From assembly GCA_019120175.1 (NCBI GenBank), contig DWVP01000016.1, positions 1-64,000 on the forward strand: a DNA stretch of 64,000 bases, read 5' to 3'. The position numbers and the translations under genes are program-made. This document shows, piece by piece, positions 19,140 to 28,152 of the stretch. Under the pieces are notes generated by a model. That model was not told the DNA's origin. It worked only from the letters and a program-made list of their open reading frames with translations, and did not search any database. The stretch's first letter is position 1. Each line of letters begins with the position of its first letter. The stretch comes from Candidatus Corynebacterium faecigallinarum. GTDB lineage: Bacteria > Actinomycetota > Actinomycetes > Mycobacteriales > Mycobacteriaceae.

Positions 19140-20663
19140 CTACCGGTCAGCCAGACGGTCTGTGTCAATAGACGTGGTGCCGGCTGTGCCGTCTGCGCCG
19201 TCGGTGATGACAGTGCCGTCGGGGTTGATGACACTGCGGGCGACGTTACGACGTCCCACGTACCAGCCCAGCAGACTCAACAGGGCGAAAGCGATGGTGA
19301 CGGTGACGACCTGGTCGCGGGCGACGTCGTCGAAGAGCATCAGGACGGTCAGGCCGACCAAGGCGATGATCGTGATGATCGGCAGCGTGGGCCACGCCCA
19401 CATCTTCACCGACAGCGACCCCTCGGCCTCGAGTTCGCGGCGCAGCTTCAGTTCGCTGGCGACGATGCCGAGCCAGATCACCAGCAGGCAACCACCGACG
19501 GCGTTGAACAGCAGGTTGATCAGGTTGTCCGGTCCCCACAGCTGCAGGCCCACGGAGATGAAGGCGAAGATCAGCGAGCAGATGACCGCCGGTAGCGGCA
19601 CCCGCTGGGAGGAGACCTTGCGGAACAGCTTCGGGGCGTTGCCCTGGTGGGAGAAGGAGAACATCAGGCGCGATGTGGCGTAGATCTGGGCGTTGAACGC
19701 CGAGAGCAGGGCCAGCACGATGATCGCCTCCATGAAACCGACCACCCCGGGGATGTCTGCCATGGCCAGCACCCGGGTGAACGGGGAGTCCGCGGCGACG
19801 TCGGCGCCGTCGAGGGTGGTGTAGTTCAGCAGGGCGCAGATGACCAGGACAGAACCGAGGTAGAAGACCATGATGCGCCAGACGACCGCACGCACCGCGG
19901 CGGTGATCGCCTGGGCGGGCTTCTCCGACTCAGCGGCGGCGATGGTGACGATCTCGATGCCGCCGAAGGCGAAGGCCACGGCCAGCAGACCGGCGGCGAT
20001 GCCGGAGATGCCGTTGGGGGCGAAGGGGGTGAAGTTGTCCACGCCGACCGGCTCATGTCCGGGCAGCAGGCCGAAGACCAGCAGCACACCGATGGCCAGG
20101 AAGAAGACGATGACCGCGACCTTGATGAACGAGAACCAGTACTCGAACTCACCGAAGCCGCGCACCGCGAACAGGTTGACCACGGTGAACAGAACCACGC
20201 AGATCAGCCCGGGGATCCAGCCCTCGACACCGAACCAGTTGCCCATGATGGCCCCGGCACCGGTGATCTCGGTGCCCATCACCATGATCAGCATGAACCA
20301 GTACAGCCAGCCCAGGGAGAACCCGGCCCACGGACCGAACGCCATCCGGGCGTAGGTGGCGAAGGTACCGGAGGCCGGACGGGCAGCGGCGAGCTCACCG
20401 AGCATGCGCATCACGAAGACCACGATGACACCGGCGACGATGTAGGACAGCAGCACCGCCGGCCCCGCGGCGTTGATGCCCACGCCGGTGCCCAGGAACA
20501 GTCCGGCGCCGACGGCCGACCCCAGTCCCATCATGGTCAGGTGACGGACCTGCAGTCCGTGACCCAGTTTGCGGTTGCCGACCTCGGCCTGGGGTGCGGC
20601 CGATGTGTCGGCCGCCCCGGTGGCCCCGGTGGCCCCGGTGCCCTCTGCGTGTTCAGTGCTCAT
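19140..20663 (-). CDS. aroP: Aromatic amino acid permease AroP
   Basis: A 507-residue APC-superfamily importer with about 12 helices. The start region [20 protein letters not shown] followed by [19 protein letters not shown], and later [19 protein letters not shown] and [19 protein letters not shown], agree closely with my recollection of the Corynebacterium glutamicum AroP sequence, and the gene sits between dapD and dapE as in that species. It should take up Phe, Tyr and Trp with proton coupling. The N-terminus is about 25 residues longer and Gly/Ala/Thr-rich, and the C-terminus has a Thr/Asp-rich tail. No strong ribosome site precedes ATG 20663, so the start is moderately sure. Confidence 0.88.
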   Translation of the reverse strand: MSTEHAEGTGATGATGAADTSAAPQAEVGNRKLGHGLQVRHLTMMGLGSAVGAGLFLGTGVGINAAGPAVLLSYIVAGVIVVFVMRMLGELAAARPASGTFATYARMAFGPWAGFSLGWLYWFMLIMVMGTEITGAGAIMGNWFGVEGWIPGLICVVLFTVVNLFAVRGFGEFEYWFSFIKVAVIVFFLAIGVLLVFGLLPGHEPVGVDNFTPFAPNGISGIAAGLLAVAFAFGGIEIVTIAAAESEKPAQAITAAVRAVVWRIMVFYLGSVLVICALLNYTTLDGADVAADSPFTRVLAMADIPGVVGFMEAIIVLALLSAFNAQIYATSRLMFSFSHQGNAPKLFRKVSSQRVPLPAVICSLIFAFISVGLQLWGPDNLINLLFNAVGGCLLVIWLGIVASELKLRRELEAEGSLSVKMWAWPTLPIITIIALVGLTVLMLFDDVARDQVVTVTIAFALLSLLGWYVGRRNVARSVINPDGTVITDGADGTAGTTSIDTDRLADR

Positions 20664-20727
20664 GGACAGTAATTGTCCCACACCTGCCGGGCGGCGCCAG
20701 CGATCGGCCATTAGAGTGTTAACCACG

Positions 20728-21897
20728 ATGACTACCGCCACGACACCCCCGAACATTGACCTGACGGCCTCCCCCGTCGAGCTCACCCGCCAGCTGGTGG
20801 ACGTCCCCAGCCAGTCCCACCAGGAACAGGCCATGGCCGATGCCCTGGAAACAGCGCTGACCAGACTTGCCGCCGAGGTCGGCGGGAGTGTCGGCATGAC
20901 CGTCGACCGACTCGGTAACACCCTGGTCGCCCGGACGAACCGGAACCTGCCGAGCCGGGTCGTGTTGGCCGGTCACATCGATACCGTCCCCCCGGCCGAC
21001 AACCTCCCCTCGTTCAGGGGGCCGGACGCAGACGGCAACGACTGTCTCCACGGGCTCGGCACCGTGGACATGAAGTCCGGGGACGCGGTGTACCTCCACG
21101 CCTTCGCCACCCTGGCCACCGCTGAGGAACTCGTCCACGACCTCACCCTGATCCTGTACGAGGGTGAGGAGGTCGCCTCCCGGTTTAACGGGCTGCTCCA
21201 CGTCGCCGAGGCCCACCCGGAATGGCTCGCCGGTGACATCGCGCTGCTCGGTGAACCCTCCGGGGCCATGATCGAGGCCGGCTGCCAGGGCACGTTGCGG
21301 GTGCGGGTCACCGCCCACGGCACCCGCGCGCACTCCGCACGGGCCTGGCTGGGGGACAATGCCGCCCACAAGCTCGGCCCGGTGATCTCACGGATCGCCG
21401 AGTACCAGCCGAGGCAGGTCGATATCGACGACTGCGTCTACCGCGAGGGACTCAACGTGGTGCACCTGGAGGCCGGGGTGGCCACGAACACCCTGCCCGA
21501 CGAGGCCTGGATGTTCGTCAACTTCCGCTACGCCCCGGACCGCACCGAGGCCGAGGCCCTCGCGCACACCTGGGAGGTGCTCGACGTCGGCACCCCGGAC
21601 GACCCGGCCGAGGGCTTCACACTGGAGATCGACGACATCGCGCCGGGTGCGCTGCCAGGGCTGCACCAGGCGGCCGCAGCCACCCTGGTGACCGCCACCG
21701 GCGGCAACGTCCGCGCCAAGTTCGGCTGGACCGACGTCGCCCGGTTCTCCTCCCTCGGCGTCCCGGCGGTGAATTTCGGCCCCGGTGACCCCGGGCTGTG
21801 CCACACCCCGCAGGAGAACTGCCCGGTGGAGATGATCGAGACCGTCTCCGCCCAACTGCTCAGTTACCTCACGACACCGACAGGAGAACCAGAGTGA
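20728..21897 (+). CDS. dapE: Succinyl-diaminopimelate desuccinylase DapE
   Basis: A 389-residue M20-family di-zinc hydrolase that releases succinate from N-succinyl-LL-DAP. Metal-site motifs: GHIDTVPPADN (about 81), HGLGTVDMKSGDAV with the bridging Asp, LILYEGEEVASRFNG with the catalytic Glu pair, and CHTPQE near the C-terminus. The dimerisation domain starts near GAMIEAGCQGTLRVRV. The ATG at 20728 is chosen from the actinobacterial start M-T; a GTG 12 bases upstream is an alternative. It is divergent from aroP with a 64-base shared promoter space, and its stop overlaps the start of the LOG gene by 4 bases. Confidence 0.95.
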   Translation: MTTATTPPNIDLTASPVELTRQLVDVPSQSHQEQAMADALETALTRLAAEVGGSVGMTVDRLGNTLVARTNRNLPSRVVLAGHIDTVPPADNLPSFRGPDADGNDCLHGLGTVDMKSGDAVYLHAFATLATAEELVHDLTLILYEGEEVASRFNGLLHVAEAHPEWLAGDIALLGEPSGAMIEAGCQGTLRVRVTAHGTRAHSARAWLGDNAAHKLGPVISRIAEYQPRQVDIDDCVYREGLNVVHLEAGVATNTLPDEAWMFVNFRYAPDRTEAEALAHTWEVLDVGTPDDPAEGFTLEIDDIAPGALPGLHQAAAATLVTATGGNVRAKFGWTDVARFSSLGVPAVNFGPGDPGLCHTPQENCPVEMIETVSAQLLSYLTTPTGEPE

Positions 21898-22742
21898 GCG
21901 ACTCCGACCGTCCCGTCTACCGCGGCCCGGTGCTCCGACGCGGCGACAAGCCCTCCGACGGCATCCGGTCCACCACCGACCAGCGGCTGCTCGACGAGCA
22001 GCCGTCCACCGACTGGTTGCACGCCGACCCGTGGCGGGTCATGCGCATCCAGTCCGAGTTCGTCGAGGGCTTCGGTGCCCTCGCCGAGATCCCCAAGGCA
22101 GTCACCGTGTGGGGCTCGGCCAGGGCCAAGGAGGGCCACCCCTACTACGAGATGGGTGTGGACCTCGGACGACGCCTGCACGAGGCCGGCTACGCGGTGA
22201 TCACCGGCGGAGGTCCGGGACTGATGGAGGCCCCCAACCGGGGCACCTCGGAGGCCGGCGGCCTGTCCATCGGACTGGGTATCGAACTGCCGCACGAACA
22301 GGGGCTGAACGACTGGGTCACCCTCGGACTCAACTTCCGGTACTTCTTCGTGCGCAAGACCATGTTCCTGAAGTACGCCCAGGCGTTCGTATGCCTGCCC
22401 GGTGGCTTCGGTACCCTCGACGAACTCTTCGAGGCCCTGGTCATGGTGCAGACCGGGAAGGTGCGACGGTTCCCGATCGTCCTGCTCGGCTGTGATTTCT
22501 GGGGTGGGTTGGTGCAGTGGGTCCGCGGCCGACTCGTCGAGGAGGGGATGATCGGCGAGTCCGACCCGGATCTTTTCTTGCTGACTGACTCCCCGGAGGA
22601 GGCCGTGGCACATATCGTTGAGGTACACCGCGGTCGTGTCGAGGAACTGGAACGTCGCCGTCAGGGTCTGCTCAAGGAACTCCGCGATCTTGAGGGGCAC
22701 AGTGACTGGCTGGAGAACGGACACAACGGAACCCCCGAATAG
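21894..22742 (+). CDS. LOG-family protein (TIGR00730)
   Basis: A 282-residue protein of the LONELY GUY family, which hydrolyses nucleoside 5-prime monophosphates of cytokinin type to base and ribose 5-phosphate. The signature PGGFGTLDELFEALVMVQTG and GGGPGLMEAPNRGTSEAGG are intact. GTG at 21894 overlaps the dapE stop (GTGA) and follows AGGAGAA (21882-21888), so the genes are coupled. It has a longer N-terminus than the short LOG type, and a charged C-terminal helix (RGRVEELERRRQGLLKEL). The same protein (Rv1205) follows dapE in mycobacteria. The substrate in corynebacteria is not established. Confidence 0.88.
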   Translation: MSDSDRPVYRGPVLRRGDKPSDGIRSTTDQRLLDEQPSTDWLHADPWRVMRIQSEFVEGFGALAEIPKAVTVWGSARAKEGHPYYEMGVDLGRRLHEAGYAVITGGGPGLMEAPNRGTSEAGGLSIGLGIELPHEQGLNDWVTLGLNFRYFFVRKTMFLKYAQAFVCLPGGFGTLDELFEALVMVQTGKVRRFPIVLLGCDFWGGLVQWVRGRLVEEGMIGESDPDLFLLTDSPEEAVAHIVEVHRGRVEELERRRQGLLKELRDLEGHSDWLENGHNGTPE

Positions 22743-22770
22743 TTCAGAACCTGATCAGGAGGAAAGCAGC

Positions 22771-24252
22771 GTGAAGAAGATCCCGAGTCTGCCCCGGCAC
22801 GTCCCGGACGTCACCGTCGGCGACCCGGTGGACGGTGGCGACGTCATCGACTGCCGGGTGGTCGTCGGTGAGATCCCGGAAACCGGTGTGCGCGCCGTCC
22901 TCGCCGACGACGGGGTCTGGGAGGTGGCTGTCCCGGCGCAGCCGGTGGCGCTGACTGACCTGGCCGAGCTGTCCGATGAGCCTCGGCTCGGCGACGACGG
23001 GTGGCGGGCCGCGGGGGCGGTGCTGATGCGTCGACTCGGGGCACTAGTGGCCGGTCATCCGGTGCGTGCGAAGCGACACACCGTCCAGATCTCCCTGCCG
23101 GGGTCCACCACGACCATGAACCTGCGCAACCTCGCCCAGGGACTGATGCTGGGGAGCCGCCGCATCGCCGTGCGCCGGAAGGACGCCCCCGCCGAGGTGC
23201 GGAAGGTACACCTCAACCTGGACGGACTGGACCCTCAAGTCGTCCGACGTGCCACCGACAACGTGGACAAAGGGTGTGTCCAGGGCGGCGCGACGGCCCT
23301 GGCCCGTGACATCACCGGGTTGCCGGGCAACGGGGTCCCGCTGCGTTGGTGGCGTCGCCAGATGAAGTCTCTGCTGGCCGAGATCCCGGGGACCCGGGTG
23401 AAGACCCACGGTGTCGCCTGGCTGGAGCGCAAGGGCTTCGGTGGGCTGCTGTCCACCGCCACGGGTGGTGTCGGTGGTGCCGCCGGTGATCCTGATGTCG
23501 ACGGGACGCCGGGTCTGGTGGAGTTGTTCTGGGACCCTGCGGCGGCCGAAGGTGATCTCACCGACGATCAGCCGGACGTGCTCCTCGTCGGTGGCGCGGA
23601 GGTGGCCGCGGCCGTCCGGGCCCTCGCCGACCTCAAGGGACCGCGCAAGGTGGTCGGGATCATCCCGGTCTACGGGCGCAGTACCACAACCGGGGTCCAG
23701 GTCGTCGCCAGTGCCGTGGATCCTGGTGGGTCCAGGTACAGCCTGGTGGAGCATGTCAACGGCATGACCACCCAGGTGCCGTACGCCGCGACCCCGCAGC
23801 AACAGGCCCAGGTGGCCAGGCGGTTGGCCCTGGCCGATGTAGTGGCCTACGGGGTCAAGCGGTACCAGCCGCGCCGGGTCGTGGTGGTGGCGCCGGTGTC
23901 GGCGGCGTCGAAGTCGGCGCTGGGGGAGCGTACCGGTGCCGTGTTCGGTTCGGAGCAGGCCGTGAAGCGGGTGACCTTCCGTGGCGCCCGGGTCGGGGAA
24001 CGGTGGTGGCCGATGCCGACCCCGTCCTGGCTGGAGTCGTCGGTGACCGGGAAAGTCAGCGATGTGACCGTGCGCGCCGACGGTCCGGATGCGGTGATGG
24101 CCGCGATGTTCCTGCGCCGGTTCGCCGGGCAGGTTCCCTGCACGGTCCTGGACATCACTGGGCCGGTTCGCTCCGAATCGGTGTCCGGTGACATCGACCG
24201 GGGGAGCACCGGTTTCGCGGCGCGGACTCTTGTAGAGTGGTTCAGGAAGTAG
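22771..24252 (+). CDS. Degenerate M17 leucyl-aminopeptidase-like protein
   Basis: The 493-residue protein aligns along its length with M17 aminopeptidases: a macro-like N-terminal domain, WLERKGFGGLLS (cf. LEAKGFGG), VLLVGGAEVAAAVRALADLK (cf. DMGGAAxVLGALRA), an ADVVAYGVKRYQPRRVVVVA block and a terminal RGSTGFAARTLVEWF. The residues that hold the two zinc ions are missing: the GKGVTFDSGG segment reads ELFWDPAAAE, the DMGGAA Asp is Val-Gly, and NTDAEGRL reads YAATPQQQ. I infer a non-catalytic homologue, perhaps a binding or regulatory protein. GTG at 22771 follows AGGAGGAAA. It lies 28 bases after the LOG gene. Confidence 0.8.
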   Translation: MKKIPSLPRHVPDVTVGDPVDGGDVIDCRVVVGEIPETGVRAVLADDGVWEVAVPAQPVALTDLAELSDEPRLGDDGWRAAGAVLMRRLGALVAGHPVRAKRHTVQISLPGSTTTMNLRNLAQGLMLGSRRIAVRRKDAPAEVRKVHLNLDGLDPQVVRRATDNVDKGCVQGGATALARDITGLPGNGVPLRWWRRQMKSLLAEIPGTRVKTHGVAWLERKGFGGLLSTATGGVGGAAGDPDVDGTPGLVELFWDPAAAEGDLTDDQPDVLLVGGAEVAAAVRALADLKGPRKVVGIIPVYGRSTTTGVQVVASAVDPGGSRYSLVEHVNGMTTQVPYAATPQQQAQVARRLALADVVAYGVKRYQPRRVVVVAPVSAASKSALGERTGAVFGSEQAVKRVTFRGARVGERWWPMPTPSWLESSVTGKVSDVTVRADGPDAVMAAMFLRRFAGQVPCTVLDITGPVRSESVSGDIDRGSTGFAARTLVEWFRK

Positions 24253-24323
24253 GAGCGCCCCGCGTGCTCCGTGTGATTCCGTTGCGCCATCACCAGCGAT
24301 CTCTCGAGGGGAGACCAGCACTC

Positions 24324-25205
24324 GTGCTCTCAGACGTCATTGACCTGCTCGCCGACCCGGTTGACGGCACCGCGCTGCGCCAGGGGGACGGCTCCTGGCG
24401 CACCCTGGTGTCCGAGTCCGGGCACAGCTACGACGTTGCCCGGCAGGGGTACGTGACCCTGGCAGGCGGGGCGGGGCTGCGGTACTCCGGCGACGATGCG
24501 GAGATGATCCAGGCCCGTGAGACCTTCCTGTCGGGCGGACATTTCGCCCGCTTCGTCGAGGCGGTCACCGACAACGTCACCCGGGCCCTGGACGATGCCG
24601 GGGTGCCCGATGACGTCCCGCCGTCGATCCTGGAGGTCGGCGCCGGAACCGGGTACTACCTGGCTCACACCCTCGATTCGATCGACGGGGCCCGCGGTGT
24701 GGGCATCGACGTGTCCGTGCCCGCGGCGAAGCGGCTGGCGCACTGCCACCCGCGGGTCGGTGCCGTGGTGGCGGACGCCTGGTCGAGGCTGCCGTTGCGT
24801 GATGGTTCGGTGAATGCGGTGACCGTGATCTTCGCACCGCGTAACGCCGCCGAGTTCGCCCGCGTCCTGGCCCCTGAGGGACAGGTCGTGGTGCTGACGG
24901 CTGATTCCGGCCACCTGGCTGAGCTGCGGGAGCCGCTGGGCATCATTGATGTCGAGGAGGGCAAGGTCGACCGGATGATCGCCCAGGCCTCCGGTCACCT
25001 GGTCCCGGTGGGGGAGCCGGAGACCGTGGAGTTCAGCATGGAACTCGACCAGGCGTCCATCGCGGCCCAGATCGGGATGAGTCCCTCGGCGCGGCACATT
25101 CATCCGAAGGTGCTGGCTGAGCGGATCGCTGATCTGCCGGAGACGATGACGGTCACCGCCCGGGCATCGGTCACCCGCCTCAAGCGGGATCCCCAGCTGG
25201 GGTAG
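24324..25205 (+). CDS. RlmA-like 23S rRNA guanine-N1 methyltransferase
   Basis: A 293-residue SAM-dependent methyltransferase; ILEVGAGTGYYLAHTLDS is motif I. The order HSYDVARQGYVTL, DDAEMIQARETFLSGGHF and VIFAPRNAAEFARVL matches RlmA, which methylates N1 of G745/G748 in 23S rRNA. The normal N-terminal zinc finger is altered: the CPxC pair reads DPVD and the third Cys is absent, while the His remains. GTG at 24324 follows GAGGGGAGA. It is 71 bases from the M17-like gene and is probably its operon partner. Whether it still acts on rRNA is uncertain. Confidence 0.8.
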   Translation: MLSDVIDLLADPVDGTALRQGDGSWRTLVSESGHSYDVARQGYVTLAGGAGLRYSGDDAEMIQARETFLSGGHFARFVEAVTDNVTRALDDAGVPDDVPPSILEVGAGTGYYLAHTLDSIDGARGVGIDVSVPAAKRLAHCHPRVGAVVADAWSRLPLRDGSVNAVTVIFAPRNAAEFARVLAPEGQVVVLTADSGHLAELREPLGIIDVEEGKVDRMIAQASGHLVPVGEPETVEFSMELDQASIAAQIGMSPSARHIHPKVLAERIADLPETMTVTARASVTRLKRDPQLG

Positions 25206-25623
25206 CTGGCTGCGCTAACCAGTCTCGCGTACTTCCTGCAGTTCGCGCGCAGTCTCTCTGCTCGCGTGGCCTCAGCGCAGCGCTCAGCTGCAGCGCACCG
25301 ACGGGCCCACTTCCTGCGATCGGGAAAGGGGCCCTTTGCTGTGCCCCTCTGGTCCTGCTCCACCCTTCTGTGTAGGCACCGCTCATCCCCACCCCTCTGT
25401 GTCGGTGCAGCTGCGCAACCGGGCTTCCTGGAAAGTGGCTCTGTCAACGACAGTGGCATTGTAGATGGTCAACTGGCTAGTGTAGATGGCCGGATTCTTG
25501 GTCGTTTCCGGTCGTTTGGACTGACCAGTTGACCGTTTACAATGCCAGCTCACTATGGGGCAAGGTTTACACCCCTCCCCGGGAAGTACGGCTAGCCGGG
25601 ATAACCGGGACAGTCGGGTTCTC
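25206..25623. other. Intergenic region of 418 bases without a supported gene
   Basis: Short frames here have no ribosome site and no recognisable product. The region holds a directly repeated CCACCC(T/C)TCTGTGT motif (about 25358-25410) and the 94-base inverted-repeat element at 25454-25547. It separates the convergent RlmA-like and GH32-like genes. Confidence 0.6.
25454..25547. repeat. MITE-like element with 23-bp terminal inverted repeats
   Basis: TGGCATTGTAGATGGTCAACTGG (25454-25476, given here as TGGCATTGTA + GAT + GGTCAACTGG) matches inverted the arm at 25525-25547 (TGGCATTGTA + AAC + GGTCAACTGG), 21 of 23 bases. The 48-base interior contains an extra TGTAGATGG copy and two GGTCGTTT copies, and no coding sequence. 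This could be a small non-autonomous transposon remnant or a strong hairpin between two convergent genes. Confidence 0.55.
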
Positions 25624-27162
25624 TCAGTCGATCGACGGGTCGATGCCGGCGGTGAGATCCCGGTCGGCCAGGGCTGCCTCGCGGATCAGTCGTTCCTGCT
25701 CCTCGGGGTCGTGGAGGTGGGCGAGTCGACGCTGCAGTGACCGGCCGAGGGATTCGAGGGTGGAGATGACACCGGCCCCGCCGCGGGGGGTCACGGCGAA
25801 CTGGTCCACCAGCCCGGTGTTCGTCAGTGCGGTGGTCAGGGACACCAACCCACCGTCGGCGAAGACCTCGCACACCGGTCCGTCGATGAAGATCGTCAAG
25901 GTGTCGCTGTCGCCGTCGGCCAGTGGGGCGCGACGCACATCGCCCTGTCGGTCCACGGCAACGTGGTCGCCACAGTGAGTGACCGTGACGAGGCTTTGCC
26001 CGGAGTCGTCGACGACGTCGACGGTGACGGAATCGTCCTCCCGGTCACCGTCCACGGTCAGTTGTGCGGTGAACACCGCCGCCTGGTCGGTGTAGGAGCG
26101 TACTGCGGTGGGCAGGCCGACGACGTCCTGGTAGAGATGCCCGCCGCGCAGGGTGAGGAACCGGGGGATCGACAGGCAGTTGGCCCAGGTGTCATGTCCG
26201 GAAGCGACATCGGTACTTGTGGGGACGGACCCGACGAGGCCGGCGATCACCGGTCGTTCACCGTGGACGAGGCGGGGGCGGGTGAAGTCGTGCCCGTGGT
26301 CCAGCACGGTGAACCCGGTGGTGGTGTGGAAGGTGGTGCCGTCAAGGTTGCCCACCAGATAGCCGGTGGTTTCCGGGATCTGCCCGGAATCGTCGGGGGC
26401 CTCCGCGGTGCTCGGGTAGGTGATGAACAGTACGTCCCGACGCTCTCCGGAGTCGCGGTCGGTCATCACCGCGATCCGTGGGGCGTACGGCCGCGATTCC
26501 GGGGTGATGCCTTCCGGGGTGCCGCTGAAGGTGAGCGGCCCCTGCACCGTCCAGTGTTGCCGGTCCGCGGAGGTCAGCACCACGATGTCGGCGGCCCGGT
26601 CATCGGTCAGCGACAGGGCGAGCATCAGCCAGCCGGAGCCATGCGGGATCACCGAGGGGGTGACCAGGTCGGGGGCCGGGAAGGCGGAGTCATCGACGTC
26701 GATGGGGCCGAGGCGTTCGACGAGTGGGGAGATCACCGTGGGGTCGTCGGTGATCTCGTCGGTGGTCGCCCCGAGGTCGTTGATCCGGGCGCGCTGCACC
26801 GTGAAGGTACGTTCGCCGCGATGCCCGTGGGGGACGGTGTTGGAACGCTGGCCGGCGGGATCCTGGCTGTCAGTGGTGGTGGTGACGAAGAACAGTTCGA
26901 CGGTGTCGTCCACCGGCACCGAGGAGCCCGCCAGACAGTCGAGTTCGTCGCCGGTGGGTGCCAGGACATCGTCGCAGACATCCCATCCGTAGGGCAGGCC
27001 GGAGGCCACCTGGTGGGCCCACCGGGCGCCGGCGTCGGCGTGTGGACGGAACTGGTGGAAGACGTGGAGGACGTCGCCCATCGCGAGGGCTCCGGCGGGG
27101 GCTTCGAGGACACCCACCTCGGCGGTGACGTGCAGTTCAGGTCGTTTGCGATTCACGCCCAT
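25624..27162 (-). CDS. GH32-like protein lacking key catalytic residues
   Basis: About 512 residues with the five-blade beta-propeller and beta-sandwich order of GH32 fructosidases: HVFHQFRP (cf. HLFYQYNP), WAHQVASGLPYGWDV, DCLAGSSVPVDDTVELFFV, LDHGHDFTRPRLV and IFIDGPVCEVFADGG. The nucleophile motif NDPNG reads EAPAG (Asp to Ala), and the RDP stabiliser reads VTP. A Glu in GITPESRPYAPR could be the acid/base. It therefore probably binds rather than cleaves fructosides, or has another chemistry. No signal peptide. ATG at 27162 or GTG at 27156 (AGGA five bases upstream) may be the start. A sibling exists, as far as I recall, near glgA in other corynebacteria. Confidence 0.78.
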   Translation of the reverse strand: MGVNRKRPELHVTAEVGVLEAPAGALAMGDVLHVFHQFRPHADAGARWAHQVASGLPYGWDVCDDVLAPTGDELDCLAGSSVPVDDTVELFFVTTTTDSQDPAGQRSNTVPHGHRGERTFTVQRARINDLGATTDEITDDPTVISPLVERLGPIDVDDSAFPAPDLVTPSVIPHGSGWLMLALSLTDDRAADIVVLTSADRQHWTVQGPLTFSGTPEGITPESRPYAPRIAVMTDRDSGERRDVLFITYPSTAEAPDDSGQIPETTGYLVGNLDGTTFHTTTGFTVLDHGHDFTRPRLVHGERPVIAGLVGSVPTSTDVASGHDTWANCLSIPRFLTLRGGHLYQDVVGLPTAVRSYTDQAAVFTAQLTVDGDREDDSVTVDVVDDSGQSLVTVTHCGDHVAVDRQGDVRRAPLADGDSDTLTIFIDGPVCEVFADGGLVSLTTALTNTGLVDQFAVTPRGGAGVISTLESLGRSLQRRLAHLHDPEEQERLIREAALADRDLTAGIDPSID

Positions 27163-27212
27163 CCTGTATACCAAAAGTCGTTGGCGAAGGGAGGTCCCCG
27201 CAGGGTTCGGGG

Positions 27213-27881
27213 CTACTGTCCGCTTTTGGTGACGATCGTCGATCCAGCACCCAGGGGAAGCCTGGCGACGGTGACAGCGCCGGTGGTCGCGATCTCGGCC
27301 AGGTGGTGATCGGCCTCCCGTGCGGCCCGGACCTGTCGGTCGGTGTGTTCGGGGTCGCCCAGGGTGCCGTCCAGCAGGGAGTCCAGCAGGACCAGGACCC
27401 CACCGGGTCGTAGCGCCGGCAGGGCAGCATCGACGGTGGCGGAGAGATGCTCGACCTCTGACTCGGAGATGATGAGGTCGTAGGCGTCGGAGGCCAGTCG
27501 GGTGACCCCGTCGAGCGGTGCGGACGGCAGGAAGCGGTAGGCATTGGTGCGTACCCCGGCACCGGCGAAAGCGTGACGTGCCAGGGTCTGGTGCTGGGCC
27601 TCCGGGTCGATGCAGGTGACGTGCCCGCCCACGGCGCCGAAGCCGGCGAACAGGTGCAGGCCGATGACACCGTAGGCCGGGGACATGACCACCGCGGTCG
27701 GCGGGGCGGATCCGGCACGGGCGGCGAGGAACGTCAGGAACTCGCCGGTCATCGCGTCGGGCGTCGTCAGTCCGTACTCGGCGGCCGCGTCGCGTGCGGC
27801 GACCAGGTGGTCGTCGGCCACGGCAGTGTCGTTGACGTAGTCACGGACGGCGTCTGAGGCGGAGCTGGGAAGTGCGTTCAC
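27213..27881 (-). CDS. O-methyltransferase, family 3 type
   Basis: A 222-residue SAM-dependent methyltransferase related to caffeoyl-CoA-type O-methyltransferases: VVMSPAYGVIGLHLFAGF in the motif I position, GGHVTCIDPEAQHQ with the acidic ribose ligand, YDLIISESEVEHL, and LRPGGVLVLLDSLLDG. The motif I glycines are fewer than usual (SPAYGVIG instead of GTGTGYS). Its divergent position next to sigE is the same as Rv1220c in mycobacteria. The methyl acceptor is unknown. Confidence 0.85.
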   Translation of the reverse strand: MNALPSSASDAVRDYVNDTAVADDHLVAARDAAAEYGLTTPDAMTGEFLTFLAARAGSAPPTAVVMSPAYGVIGLHLFAGFGAVGGHVTCIDPEAQHQTLARHAFAGAGVRTNAYRFLPSAPLDGVTRLASDAYDLIISESEVEHLSATVDAALPALRPGGVLVLLDSLLDGTLGDPEHTDRQVRAAREADHHLAEIATTGAVTVARLPLGAGSTIVTKSGQ

Positions 27882-28152
27882 GAGTGCTCACTTTAGGTCA
27901 GTTCTGTGCCGGTGGCGGTACCTTTTCCGGCGAGTCGGAGCGGCGACGGCCAATGTGTGAATGCAGTGACTGATGGGATTGAAGTGGCGTTCACGTGGCG
28001 CCGGGAGCGGCTGGACAGCGGCCCTGTGGGCAGGATAGATTTGACTGAGAACGTTAGTCAGGAGTCCGGCTCATCTCACCCGGGGTGGACTCACAGTGAA
28101 CGTCCAGTCATCGAGTACGAGATGACAATGTCCGTGCATCAGGATGGAGACC

